Shown piece by piece: positions 17,666 through 26,392 of a stretch of DNA of 64,000 nt. The position numbers were made by a program, and so were the translations under genes. The stretch covers positions 1 to 64,000 of the forward strand of contig CAVPBZ010000032.1 in NCBI GenBank assembly GCA_963702235.1, written 5' to 3'. This DNA is from PALSA-505 sp963702235 (lineage in GTDB: Bacteria > Actinomycetota > Actinomycetes > Streptosporangiales > Streptosporangiaceae). Each line of letters starts with the position of its first letter. The first letter of the stretch is position 1. The notes under the pieces were generated by a model. It made no database searches and had not been told where the DNA came from. It saw nothing but the letters and a program-made list of their open reading frames with translations.

Positions 17666-18438
17666 TGGGCTCAACACCGGCAGCAGACATCGTCGAAGAA
17701 GCCGAGCACGTCCTGAGCGTGTGCGCCGCTCAGCAGGTCAGCGGGCGACTACTTGGCGGGCTGGCAGTGGCCAGGCACCGCCACAGCCCGACACCGCCGC
17801 CGCTGGAGCGCGCCTACGCGGACATCGACATCGTCATCGCCCGGAAGGACGGCCGGCAGGCGAAGGTAGCCATGCGCGCACTGGGATACGTGCCTAACGA
17901 TCGCTTCAACGCCCTGCACGGGGACCGGCGCCTGCTTTTCTACGACGAGGCCAACGGCCGCCAGCTCGACGTCTTCGTCGGCTCCTTCTCCATGTGCCAC
18001 CGCCTCGACCTGTCCGGCCGCCTCACGCTGCTACCGGACACCCTGTCGGTCGCCGACCTGTTGCTGACCAAGCTGCAGATCATCCAGATCAATGCCAAGG
18101 ACTTGATCGACGCGGCGCAATTGCTGCGCAACCATGAACTCGACCGGGCCGACGTCGCCGGCGCAGACCGTCTGTCCCTCGACCGGCTCTGCGCCGTCAC
18201 CAGCGCCGACTGGGGCTGGTACACCACGCTGAGCGACAACCTCACCAATCTGGTGACCTTCGCGCAGGACAAGCTGGCCGAGCCGGACCGTGGCAGAGTC
18301 GCAGACTCTGCGCGGTCTATCCAGGCGGCCATCGACGAGGCGGCTAAGTCACTGCGCTGGAAGGCCCGCGCCCGCCTCGGGCGCCGCACCCCCTGGTACG
18401 AGCTTCCCGAGGAGGTGGCAGGCACCTACGATGGCTGA
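17665..18438 (+). CDS. Nucleotidyltransferase-fold protein
   Basis: The ATG at 17665 overlaps the fusion gene's TGA by one base (TGATG), so it is co-translated with it. The 257-residue product shows the minimal nucleotidyltransferase pattern: GRLLGGLAVARH (about 26-37), then ADIDIVIARKDGR (about 52-64) with the D-x-D pair, and a third acidic residue in RQLDVFVGSF (about 98-107). A helical domain including LLLTKLQIIQINAKDLIDAA follows. This is like the AbiEii/aminoglycoside-nucleotidyltransferase-type fold used to modify small molecules or RNA. The catalytic Asp triad looks complete, so it may be active. Substrate and role in the operon are unknown. Confidence 0.7.
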   Translation: MGSTPAADIVEEAEHVLSVCAAQQVSGRLLGGLAVARHRHSPTPPPLERAYADIDIVIARKDGRQAKVAMRALGYVPNDRFNALHGDRRLLFYDEANGRQLDVFVGSFSMCHRLDLSGRLTLLPDTLSVADLLLTKLQIIQINAKDLIDAAQLLRNHELDRADVAGADRLSLDRLCAVTSADWGWYTTLSDNLTNLVTFAQDKLAEPDRGRVADSARSIQAAIDEAAKSLRWKARARLGRRTPWYELPEEVAGTYDG

Positions 18439-19384
18439 CCGCAAGATTTACTTCGCCACCGACATCCATGGCTCTGAGATGTGCATACGCAAGTTCCTGA
18501 ACGCGGCGAAGTTCTATGGCTGCGACACCCTCATCATGGGCGGCGACATCACGGGCAAGATGATCGTCCCGATCGTCGACCGCGGGCAAGGGCGGCGCAC
18601 CGCGACGCTCTACGGCCGATCGCTGGAGGTGACCGGGGACGGCATAGCAAAACTCCGCAAGACCATCGCCGACGCGGGCTTCTACGCCTACGACAGCACG
18701 CCCGAGGAGATGGAGCACTTCCGAGCCAACCCGGCAGCGGTGACGGAGCTGTTCGGCAGGCTGATGAATCAAACTCTGAGCAGCTGGCTCGAGCTGGCCG
18801 AGGACAGGCTCGCCGGAACCGGCATCCAGTGCTACTTCGCGCCCGGGAACGACGACCCGACTTTCGTTGACGACATCCTGCGCTCGTCCGCCACCGTGAT
18901 CAACCCAGAGGAGGAACAGGTAGACCTGGGAGACGGATTCACGATGGTCAGCGTCGGATACTCCAACGAGACGCCCTGGGACTCGCCGCGCGAGCTGCCC
19001 GAGGATGAGCTCGCCGCCTATATCGCCAAGCAGGCGGACGCACTCGGAAACACCGACCGGGTGATCTTCAACTTTCACGTGCCGCCGCGGGAGACCCCGA
19101 TAGACCAGGCCGTCCTGCTGGACGCGGAGTTCCGCCCGGTCATGAAGGGGGGCATGCCGGTGATCGCCGGGGTCGGATCCTCCGCCGTGCGCGACGCCCT
19201 GGAGAAGTACCAGCCCATGCTGAGCCTGCACGGGCACATCCACGAGTCGCGCGGCGAGGCGCGGATCGGCCGAACCCTTGCGATCAATCCGGGCAGCGAG
19301 TACTCAGAGGGCGTCCTGCGCGGCGCCATCATCACCCTGTCCAGGAAGGGGGGGGTGCGTGGCTATCAGCTCGTCGCCGGCTGA
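18431..19384 (+). CDS. Metallophosphoesterase (calcineurin-like)
   Basis: The gene overlaps the nucleotidyltransferase by eight bases. The 317-residue protein has all five blocks of the calcineurin-like phosphoesterase fold: FATDIHGSE (D-x-H, about 8-16), LIMGGDITG (about 35-43, GD), FAPGNDDPTF (about 138-147, with Asn-Asp-Asp in place of the usual GNHD), IFNFHVPP (about 214-221) and LHGHIHESRG (about 261-270, GHxH). A long insert at about 60-125 separates blocks two and three. Such enzymes hydrolyse phosphomonoesters, phosphodiesters or nucleotides. Position after a nucleotidyltransferase suggests opposing or consecutive chemistry on one product, but that is inference. Confidence 0.85.
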   Translation: MADRKIYFATDIHGSEMCIRKFLNAAKFYGCDTLIMGGDITGKMIVPIVDRGQGRRTATLYGRSLEVTGDGIAKLRKTIADAGFYAYDSTPEEMEHFRANPAAVTELFGRLMNQTLSSWLELAEDRLAGTGIQCYFAPGNDDPTFVDDILRSSATVINPEEEQVDLGDGFTMVSVGYSNETPWDSPRELPEDELAAYIAKQADALGNTDRVIFNFHVPPRETPIDQAVLLDAEFRPVMKGGMPVIAGVGSSAVRDALEKYQPMLSLHGHIHESRGEARIGRTLAINPGSEYSEGVLRGAIITLSRKGGVRGYQLVAG

Positions 19385-19964
19385 GCAGACCCGGCACGTT
19401 CCGCCCGGGGCGGGCGTGACGGTTGCCGTCATCGGCTCGGCGCGCCTCGAGCCGCCCGACCCGCGCTGTACGGTCGCGCAGCGGATCGGGGCTGGCGTCG
19501 CAGCGCGCGGCTGGAGCCTGGTCACCGGCGGTTATGGCGGCCTGATGGCGGTGGCCTCCCAGGCCGCCGCCGAAGCGGGGGGCACGGTCATCGGCCTGCC
19601 CATGCGCGGCTGGGAGGGCCTGACGCCCAACCGCTGGAGTCATGAGCTGCGCTGGTCGGACACCTATCCCGAGCGGCTGGCATACCTGCTGGCTGCTGAC
19701 GCGGTCGTGGTGCTCGACGGCGGCATCGGCACGCTCTCGGAAGCCGCGACGGTATGGGCGGCGCTGCAGACCGAGCCCGGCGCGCCCGACCTCGTCTTCC
19801 TCGGTGCCGGCTGGGGACCGGTCCTGCGGGCACTGGCTGCCAACCTCGTCGTCGATGACCGGGACCTCGGGCACGTAACGATCTGCGCCGACCCGGACGA
19901 GGCGGTCGCGCACATTGCGCGCACCCGCTCGCGGCGCGGCGGGCCGGGCCGGCCGCGGGGATAG
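19359..19964 (+). CDS. LOG/TIGR00725-like nucleotide-binding protein
   Basis: The 201-residue Rossmann-type protein has VAVIGSARLEPPDP near the start, the glycine motif LVTGGYGGLM (about 50-59) and VVLDGGIGTLSE (about 117-128). The last corresponds to the PGGxGTxxE phosphate-binding motif of lysine-decarboxylase-like (LOG) proteins, with Asp in place of Pro. LOG enzymes release nucleobases from nucleoside monophosphates; TIGR00725 members are uncharacterised. I use the GTG at 19359 because AGGAAGG precedes it; it overlaps the phosphoesterase end by 26 bases. It is the last gene of the operon, and its C-terminus is Arg/Gly-rich. Confidence 0.72.
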   Translation: MAISSSPAEQTRHVPPGAGVTVAVIGSARLEPPDPRCTVAQRIGAGVAARGWSLVTGGYGGLMAVASQAAAEAGGTVIGLPMRGWEGLTPNRWSHELRWSDTYPERLAYLLAADAVVVLDGGIGTLSEAATVWAALQTEPGAPDLVFLGAGWGPVLRALAANLVVDDRDLGHVTICADPDEAVAHIARTRSRRGGPGRPRG

Positions 19965-20115
19965 CAGGCTAGGCCGCATTCCGGACCGGAAGCAGCCAGC
20001 CAAACGCCCTTCACCGGCGGTGTTCCGCTGGTCATCTCCGGGCGTGTGGCGGGAGCCGTGGCAGTGTCCGGGGCGACCAGATGGCCACGGCGGGTGGCGT
20101 CGATAGCAGTGGCGG

Positions 20116-21318
20116 CTACGCGTCCGAGCGGCCTTCAAGGATGACTGCCAGGACACGGAGCTGATCCTCAGCCGCGGACAGCAGTGAGCCCCCCCTATCG
20201 CGGAAACTGCCAGGCCGATGCTCGGACAGCGGTCGCTGGCCGGCGATCGCGGCGGCCGTGTCTGACGGCATGCCCTCGTTCTCAAGACATCGCACGGCCT
20301 GATCGGCCGGAAGCGAGTTGAACCACCGGTATCCGGCCAGTACTCGGGCGGCGGGGTCGATGTCGCCGATCACTCGCACCCGCGACAGGCCGCCGTCGGG
20401 AAAGGCATCAAGCCGGATGCAGGTCATGGCCGGGGACGGGCCCGCCGAAAGGACATGACGGGTATCGGGCTGGAGCCGGGTGCGGGCCAGCAGCGACCGC
20501 CACACGGCGGAGTTGGCAGGGGGCACCGGATCCTCCGCGCAGGCCCACGCCTCGACCGCGGCGGACGCGTTGTACCGGAAGTGCGCGGTGTCCACGATCA
20601 GCTGCCGCACCTGTCCAGCGAACGCCAGCCGGAGCACGGCGAAGTCATGCCCGCTATCCCGTCGCCGCCGCGTCTCCCACCCCTCGCCCATGGACCTGGC
20701 CATGTCGGGCCGGTTTAGCATGTCCGCCGAGGCGTAGAAGTCATCACTGCTGGCGACAACCGCCCCCCCGTACCGCTGGCTGGCCAGGTCAATCGTGAGC
20801 CCGTCGATTTCGCGCGGGTCGGGTAGCGCACTGCCGTGCACGCGGAGCCTCGCCACGCCCCCGTCGGGAAAGATCGACAGCCGGACGTGGGTAAAGCGCC
20901 GCGGATCCGACACGCCGAACGTGTTGTGGGCATCGCCGCGCACGGCGCAGCGCGGCACGATCTGGGTCCAGCCCCTGCCGGGACCGGCGAGCTCAGCAGG
21001 GCTTGGATACCCCTCGGCCCCGCAGGCCTCGACCATGCAGGACTCCGGGTGGTTACCGGTGAAGAAACTCGCGTCCACGTCCACAGCGGTGATGACCCCA
21101 GGCGCGCCGAGGCGGATCAGCGCCCAGTCGTGGCCTGGCTCTCGGCGGCGCCTAGTTTCCCAGCCGTCCACCATCTCGCCCCGCGGGCCGTAGTGCCCGG
21201 GCTCGAACGCGGCGGGCCCCGGATCGAGCAGGTGCTCCTTCTCGCCGAACGACTCGTCGCTGGCCGCGATCACGCTGCCGCCGAGCCACCGCGATGCCAG
21301 GTCCGTGGCCGCGGTCAC
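20116..21318 (-). CDS. Allantoicase (second copy)
   Basis: This 400-residue paralogue of the enzyme at 1589-2704 again has two repeats: VDGWETRRRREPGHDWALIR with FFTGNHPES, and GEGWETRRRRDSGHDFAVLR with VDTAHFRYN. Each is followed by a FPDGGxxRxRV block. The C-terminal tail from about 330 is longer than in the first copy and contains YRWFNSLPADQAVRCLENEG. It would hydrolyse allantoate to ureidoglycolate. The GTG start at 21318 follows GGGGGAAG and overlaps the racemase stop (GTGA). It is the last gene of the leftward allantoin module, convergent with the LOG-like gene. Confidence 0.92.
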   Translation of the reverse strand: MTAATDLASRWLGGSVIAASDESFGEKEHLLDPGPAAFEPGHYGPRGEMVDGWETRRRREPGHDWALIRLGAPGVITAVDVDASFFTGNHPESCMVEACGAEGYPSPAELAGPGRGWTQIVPRCAVRGDAHNTFGVSDPRRFTHVRLSIFPDGGVARLRVHGSALPDPREIDGLTIDLASQRYGGAVVASSDDFYASADMLNRPDMARSMGEGWETRRRRDSGHDFAVLRLAFAGQVRQLIVDTAHFRYNASAAVEAWACAEDPVPPANSAVWRSLLARTRLQPDTRHVLSAGPSPAMTCIRLDAFPDGGLSRVRVIGDIDPAARVLAGYRWFNSLPADQAVRCLENEGMPSDTAAAIAGQRPLSEHRPGSFRDRGGSLLSAAEDQLRVLAVILEGRSDA

Positions 21319-22088
21319 TGGCTTCCCCCGCTCACGTCGCCGCCGGATCCGGGCTGCAAGCCGAGCGCAGCCGACAGCGGCCAGGCAATGATCTGCTTTG
21401 GCTCGGGCAACGCGTACGTTGAGACCTTGCTGGTCTTCAGGCCAAGGCCGACGATCGCCTCGGCGAGCCTGACCGCCGCTCCGATACCGTCTATCACCGG
21501 CACGCGCAGTTCCGCCGTAATCGCCTCCTCCAGGCCAGCCATGCCCGCGCACCCTAGGCAGATCGCCTCAGCCTGGTCCGCCTCCACGGCCGCGCGGGCC
21601 TCGGCGACAATCGCCCTGATCGCGGCTTGCTGATCGCTCTCCACCTCCAGCGTGCTCATCCCGCTCGCCCGCACCGATGCGCACCGGTCCGCCAGGCCGG
21701 CCAGCCGCAGCCGGTCCTCGATTGCCGGCACCGAGCGCCGGAGCGTCGTGACAACCGAGTATGTCCGGCCGATCAGCATCGCGAGGTGAGCGGAGGCCTC
21801 GCAAATCTCGACAACCGGCTGCTCGATCAGTTCCTGGAGGCCGTCCCGGCCGTGCTCGCCGAACCCGGCCAGGACGACGGCGTCGTAACTGCCGTTATAG
21901 GTGATCACGCGGTCCATCACGGCGACAGCCGACATGTAGCTCTCGAAAATGCAGTCCACGCCGGCCGCGCCGAAGTAAGGCTGCAGCGCGACGATCTCGG
22001 TACCGGGCGAGGCATAACGCCGTGCGGCCGCGTCGATGACCTCGGTCATCGACGCGCTGGTGTTGACGTTGACCACGAGAATCCTCAT
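21315..22088 (-). CDS. Asp/Glu/hydantoin racemase family protein (allantoin racemase-like)
   Basis: The 257-residue protein has the family N-terminus MRILVVNVNTSASMTEVID and the C-terminal cysteine motif AICLGCAGM (about 176-184). At the place where hydantoin and allantoin racemases have their first catalytic cysteine (usually A-C-F-G-D), this protein reads VLAGFGEHG (about 73-81), with Gly instead of Cys. Allantoin racemase would let both enantiomers enter allantoicase chemistry, and the gene sits between allantoinase and allantoicase, which supports that role. The missing cysteine means two-base racemisation is doubtful; a one-cysteine hydrolase or decarboxylase-like reaction is possible. 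Confidence 0.82.
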   Translation of the reverse strand: MRILVVNVNTSASMTEVIDAAARRYASPGTEIVALQPYFGAAGVDCIFESYMSAVAVMDRVITYNGSYDAVVLAGFGEHGRDGLQELIEQPVVEICEASAHLAMLIGRTYSVVTTLRRSVPAIEDRLRLAGLADRCASVRASGMSTLEVESDQQAAIRAIVAEARAAVEADQAEAICLGCAGMAGLEEAITAELRVPVIDGIGAAVRLAEAIVGLGLKTSKVSTYALPEPKQIIAWPLSAALGLQPGSGGDVSGGSQ

Positions 22089-22158
22089 CGGCCGTCCTTT
22101 CGCGGGGCGCGTACCGCGCTCCCGGCGCTGAGCTCAGGGCGGGTAAGCAGGCGGATGC

Positions 22159-23499
22159 TCAGCCTGCTCCCCTGGTGAGGAGCTGACCGCGCGGGAGTGC
22201 TGGATCGGTCGGCTCTCCGCGCAGCAGGGTGCTGCGTACCACCCCGTCCAGCCGCCAGCCGGCATAGGGAGTCACCGTGTGCCGGTGATGCAGGCCGGCT
22301 GGATCCACCGTGAATGACTCGTCCGGGGCGAAAACGCAGAAGTCCGCGTCGAAGCCGACCTTGATCTGTCCCTTGCGGCGCAGGCCAGCCAGCCGGGCAG
22401 GCCGCGTCGCCATCCAGGTGGTGACATCAGCGAGAGAGAATCCTCGCCGGCGTGCCTCGGTCCACACCAGCGGCAGGCCGAGCTGCAGGGAAGCGACTCC
22501 GGCCCAGGCACTGGCAAAGTCACCGGTGGCGAGCGCCTTCATATCGGCCGTGCACGGGGAGTGATCGGAGACCACCAGATCCATAGTATTGTCCCTGAGC
22601 CCGGTCCAGAGCAGCTCGCGGTTGGCCGCCTCACGCACCGGAGGTGAGCACTTGGCGGGCGTCGCCCCGTCTTCTATCTCCTCGGCAGCCAGCGTCAGGT
22701 AGTGCGGGCACGACTCAGCGGTCACTCGGACCCCCTCGTTTCGTGCCGATGCGATCATGGGCAGCGCGTCGGAGCTCGACAGGTGCACGACATGCGCGTG
22801 GCCGCCGGTCATCCGCGCGGCCTCAATGACCTCGGCGATCGCAAGGTTCTCCAGTCCTCGCGGCCGCGACGCCAGGTAGTCGGAGTACTTCCGCCCACTG
22901 GTCTCGGGGATGGCCGCCGCGGCCTCCGCGCTTTCCGCATGGACCAGCAGGGGGACATCGAGACCACGCAGCACGCGGAGCGCGGCCGCCATCCCCTCGC
23001 GGCCCAGCGGCGGAAAGTCAGCTGAGCCCGAATCAGCGAGGAAGCACTTGAAGCCGAGGACCCCCGCCTGGTGAAGCGGCGCGAGCTCGGCCAGGTTGCC
23101 GGGGACCACGCCACCCCAGAAGCCCACGTCCACGTGGCACTGGCCGTGCGCGGCGCGTCTCTTGATCTCGAGGGCACCGGTACTGACCGTAACCGGAATA
23201 CTGTCCAGCGGCATGTTGACGACAGCGGTGATCCCGCCTGCGGCCGCTGCCCGCGTGGCGGTCGCGAAGCCTTCCCATTCGGTGTTCCCGGGCTCGCATA
23301 CGTGTACGTGCGTGTCCACCAGGCCGGGCATCAGGACCACGTCGTCGTCCAGGTCGAAAACGACGGCGGCGGCAGCCGAGCCACCGATGGGCCCTACTGC
23401 GGCGATACGCCCGGCCTTCACGCCAATGCTGCAGCCTGTCTCCGCCTCACCGATGATGGCACGGGCAGCGCGGATAACGAGGTCGTACCCCTTGGCCAC
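22159..23499 (-). CDS. Allantoinase (second copy)
   Basis: This 446-residue cyclic amidohydrolase is clearly paralogous to 2701-4035. It retains PGLVDTHVHVCEPGNTEWEG, GFKCFLADSG (lysine for carbamylation), LLVHAES, HVVHLSS and LVVSDHSPCTADMKAL, so all metal ligands appear present. The GTG start at 23499 directly follows the TGA of the NCS1 permease gene with no gap. A 70-bp gap separates it from the racemase. In this module it would convert imported allantoin to allantoate. Substrate preference relative to the first copy (for example enantiomer) cannot be read. Confidence 0.92.
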   Translation of the reverse strand: MAKGYDLVIRAARAIIGEAETGCSIGVKAGRIAAVGPIGGSAAAAVVFDLDDDVVLMPGLVDTHVHVCEPGNTEWEGFATATRAAAAGGITAVVNMPLDSIPVTVSTGALEIKRRAAHGQCHVDVGFWGGVVPGNLAELAPLHQAGVLGFKCFLADSGSADFPPLGREGMAAALRVLRGLDVPLLVHAESAEAAAAIPETSGRKYSDYLASRPRGLENLAIAEVIEAARMTGGHAHVVHLSSSDALPMIASARNEGVRVTAESCPHYLTLAAEEIEDGATPAKCSPPVREAANRELLWTGLRDNTMDLVVSDHSPCTADMKALATGDFASAWAGVASLQLGLPLVWTEARRRGFSLADVTTWMATRPARLAGLRRKGQIKVGFDADFCVFAPDESFTVDPAGLHHRHTVTPYAGWRLDGVVRSTLLRGEPTDPALPRGQLLTRGAG

Positions 23500-24963
23500 T
23501 CAGCCACCACCGGCCGCAGCCTGGCCTGCCGGAGCCTCTTCGATCCGCGAGTATCCGAGCAATGCCTTCGCGCTACGGCTTTTCGCAACGAGCGCTACAC
23601 CGATCAGGTAGACGACGGCCCCGGTGATCCATGCCTGCAGGGCAGGGAAGCCGACATAGGTCCGCCCGAATCCCGGTGTCCCAGGGACCAGGCCGCCCGT
23701 GAACGCGCCGACGGCAGTCCCCGCTACAAGCGCCACGATCGCCGGCCAGTTCGCGGCGGCCAACTCGGCCCAGGAGGCAACCCGGTACAGCGGCCTGCGC
23801 AGGCCAAACAGCCGCGGCAGCACGAAGACGTCCATCGCCATGATCGTGCTGGCCACGGGCACCGTAACCGCACCGATGCCCGTAACGATATTGAACGTCT
23901 TTGTCAGGTTGGGCAGGATGAATGTCAAGGCGGCCGCCGCCAGGCCAAGTCCTACTACGGTGTACTGGCGACGCCAGCGGGGAAACCGCGACAGCAGGTT
24001 CTGGGCGCCGTTAATCGCTATATAAAGGTTACCGTCCTGGACCGCCCACTGGTTCACCAGGAGGACGACCATCATTAGTCCTGCGAGGCCGAACAGGGTA
24101 AAGCTGGCGAAGTACTTGATGCCTGCGGAAAAGTCAGACTGACCCGATAGGGTCGCGATCATATAGCCCATGATCGGGAAGATGAAGGCGCCCAGGAAGT
24201 AGGCGGTCGCGAGCGTTGGAACATTCCACCGTGATGTCCGGCCTGCCTTCGCGTAACGGAAGATATCCGGCTCGTTACCCCAGGTGGACAGACCCACCAT
24301 CGCGCCGGTGACGACCAGGAGCGAGGCCGGCGATGACGTGTGCGGAACGGCCGAGAGCGCGTGCCCGGACACCAACGTGAACGCCTTGATGGTCGCGTAG
24401 ATACCCCACAGGAACACAACGGGCACTGCGACGTACTGGGCAAAGCGCTGCAGGCCGGTGAAACCGAAGTAGTTATTGAAGATCATCACGACGGCGAGCA
24501 GCGCGGTGATGAGCGAGACAGCGGGCAGCGTGCCGATCAGCGCCTGACCTAGCGTGATCACGAACAGCACGGTGAATAGGTAGAAAGCCATGCCGTCAAT
24601 CACGAGAAGCAGCGATACGACTGCGCTGCCGATGGTTCCGAATATGCTGCGAGTTGTGACTGCGTGCGTCTGGCCTACCATGGCGCCCAGGTTTGCCGAG
24701 CCGATGCAGTAGACGGTCATCGTTACAGCCGCGATCGCCATTGCGATGATCAGCCGGCCAAGTGACAGGCCCTGAAACCTAGCGTCATAGCCGACGAGGA
24801 CCGCGCCAAAGACCAGCTGCATCGAGCAGAAGGTCAGGAACATGCGCATGTTGGAGCGCCGCGCGTGCTGCGGCACCACAGTCTCGGTGTAGTCGGCCGC
24901 GAGCGATGACTCCTCAACGCCATCGGCCGAGGAGACCTCCGGCCGCTGCACGGGAGTAGTCAT
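23500..24963 (-). CDS. NCS1-family nucleobase/allantoin permease
   Basis: The 487-residue protein has about 12 hydrophobic segments and the NCS1 marks FGAVLVGYDARFQGL (first segment), MVGQTHAVTTRSIFG (about 92-106), FNNYFGFTGLQRFAQYVAVP and GNEPDIFRYAK (about 233-243). I start it at the ATG at 24963 (MTTPVQRPE); the longer frame upstream adds Arg-rich sequence unlike the family. It heads the leftward module with allantoinase, racemase and allantoicase, so allantoin or a related hydantoin is the likely cargo; cytosine/uracil transport is the alternative for NCS1. Confidence 0.87.
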   Translation of the reverse strand: MTTPVQRPEVSSADGVEESSLAADYTETVVPQHARRSNMRMFLTFCSMQLVFGAVLVGYDARFQGLSLGRLIIAMAIAAVTMTVYCIGSANLGAMVGQTHAVTTRSIFGTIGSAVVSLLLVIDGMAFYLFTVLFVITLGQALIGTLPAVSLITALLAVVMIFNNYFGFTGLQRFAQYVAVPVVFLWGIYATIKAFTLVSGHALSAVPHTSSPASLLVVTGAMVGLSTWGNEPDIFRYAKAGRTSRWNVPTLATAYFLGAFIFPIMGYMIATLSGQSDFSAGIKYFASFTLFGLAGLMMVVLLVNQWAVQDGNLYIAINGAQNLLSRFPRWRRQYTVVGLGLAAAALTFILPNLTKTFNIVTGIGAVTVPVASTIMAMDVFVLPRLFGLRRPLYRVASWAELAAANWPAIVALVAGTAVGAFTGGLVPGTPGFGRTYVGFPALQAWITGAVVYLIGVALVAKSRSAKALLGYSRIEEAPAGQAAAGGG

Positions 24964-25413
24964 CCCGATCGTCCGATCATGCCGCCTCCACCTCAGCGAA
25001 ACGCCGACAGCACGCCACAATGCCTGAGATAACCAGCGGTCCGGCGACTCGGACGACCCGGCAGCAGACCTGGCGAAACGGTAACCACTAACTTCGGTCA
25101 AGGTCAAGAGCCAACATCTCGGCGCGCTCGGCTGGTGGTCCTGGGATCAAGTCACCTGCGCCGCAGCGCGGCTCGCGCGGTCGCGCTTGGCGCGCCGCGG
25201 CGCGGCGCCGGCGCAAGCCGTTGCGCGGGTAGGTGCGCCAGCGAGAGCTGGCACCTCCGCATGACCAGGCGGGCTGATGATCCACTGCCTGGGAGCGCAA
25301 ATGGGAGCGCGGGCCGCTCCCGCCTGCTAACAATTGCTCCAGCCCGCTCCCGGTGGCGCGGTCTGATATGGGTTAACAAGAGCAGATGCAGGTCGTGGCC
25401 GCGATTCCGCATT
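24964..25413. other. Intergenic region with hairpins, possible eroded integrase end
   Basis: No intact gene is visible. The left part should hold the promoter for the NCS1 operon. GGGAGCG-N5-CGCTCCC forms a hairpin near 25298-25316 and further GC-rich dyads occur at 25180-25260. The stretch ends at a tRNA 3'-end copy (25414), which is where an integrase gene would be expected, but I see no recombinase motif. Confidence 0.3.
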
Positions 25414-25457
25414 CCTGGGGGTCAAGGGGTCGCCGGTTCAAATCCGGCCGTCCCGAC
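25414..25457 (+). repeat. tRNA 3'-end fragment, copy A (att-like)
   Basis: A 44-bp segment beginning CCTGGGGGTCAAGG and including the T-arm GCCGG-TTCAAAT-CCGGC and acceptor strand GTCCCGAC. It looks like the 3' half of a tRNA with no 5' half upstream. A 43-bp near-identical copy lies at 26393-26435 in the same orientation. Paired tRNA 3' ends are the usual footprint of tyrosine-integrase insertion. Confidence 0.7.
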
Positions 25458-25906
25458 GGAAGTTCCGGCCCGTTGATCATGGTGGATAGCCAGGTCAGCG
25501 GGCTTATGCATGTGGCGAGGACGGACATTGGCGAAGTCGCGCCGGTTCACCGTTGCGACGGTTGACACGGACAAGCGCTCGCAGACGGCTATCACCGAGG
25601 CATCCGTGCCGCCCCCAGCCGCCGGTCCGCATATCGCCGCACCAGTTCGGCCATGCGGCGCAGGTCGGCGTCGATCAGTTCGGCGAGCTGAAAGCGGTAA
25701 CCGGGTCCCATGCCGATGCCGTCAAGGAACACGGCTTCGGCTGCCGGACCGAGAAACCTATCGATCATGTAGCAGGTCTCGGCGAGAACCGTGGGCGGCA
25801 CCACCAGCGGCTCATTGCAGTCGGTAAGCCAGTCCCGGCACCGAGTGTGGTGAGAGTCGCGACGGTCAGCCAGCGCGACCAAGACGTTCGTATCGACGAC
25901 GATCAC
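25422..25906 (-). pseudogene. PIN-domain toxin (VapC-like), frameshifted
   Basis: The frame from GTG 25906 reads VVDTNVLVALADRRDSHHTR with the first PIN aspartate, then PTVLAETCYMIDRFLG with the conserved Glu, and ends prematurely at RLGAARMPR (104 residues). In the shifted frame the missing part follows: TDASVIAVCERLSV (acidic residues 3 and 4 region) and TVATVNRRDFANVRPRH. The break is at a C5 run (25612-25616) that needs one more C. Reading on, the restored frame enters the tRNA remnant and would end in TAGFEPATP at 25422, so the C-terminus may be partly encoded by the att site. VapC toxins are Mg-dependent RNases; the upstream antitoxin-like gene is at 25919. Confidence 0.8.
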
Positions 25907-25918
25907 GAACTCAGGACG

Positions 25919-26131
25919 TTACCGGCCGAACCCCTCCGCCAGCAGCTCATCAACGCGTTCCGATAGGTCAGATCGCCCGCTGTCCCCGATGCCAACGAAT
26001 CGTGGCAGTCTCGGGGCTTGCTGGTCGTCAGCTACGGCCTCAAGAAGCGGCCTGAGCACGCTCAGCGCACGCGACGCCTGCTCCTCGCCCAAGTCGGCGA
26101 CGAGCTGCTGAAGCTGCTCCTTAGCGGTCAT
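25919..26131 (-). CDS. Antitoxin-like partner of the PIN toxin
   Basis: This 70-residue acidic, helical protein (MTAKEQLQQLVADLGEEQAS ... SERVDELLAEGFGR) ends 12 bases before the PIN-domain gene on the same strand. The size, order and short gap are as in vapBC operons. The C-terminal half, FVGIGDSGRSDLSERVDELL, resembles the toxin-neutralising tail of VapB proteins whose genes precede PIN toxins. No clear DNA-binding motif is visible, so I cannot assign the antitoxin family. Confidence 0.72.
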   Translation of the reverse strand: MTAKEQLQQLVADLGEEQASRALSVLRPLLEAVADDQQAPRLPRFVGIGDSGRSDLSERVDELLAEGFGR

Positions 26132-26392
26132 CCACCCAGTGTAAACACGATGAGCCGACCAGCAGGGACCAGCACATACGCATCATTCGAGCCGGGAGAC
26201 CGACGATGGCCCGGGCATCCCCCGCGCCCGATGAGAATTATCTTCACATTCATTCGAGGCGGCCCGCCGGGCCGCTCGCGCCGCCGACTCGGCGCACCGC
26301 CTCCGCCCCCGCTGGCGCTCCCGCCGCGGCCCAGCGAACACGGCGTCTGCACGAAAACCCGCTCTGAGCTGTGATGACTCCTAACCCACCGT

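Noticed and set aside
25300..25457. Complete tRNA gene ending at 25457
   Set aside because: No D-arm or 5' acceptor strand complementary to GTCCCGAC is present upstream, so only the 3' half exists.
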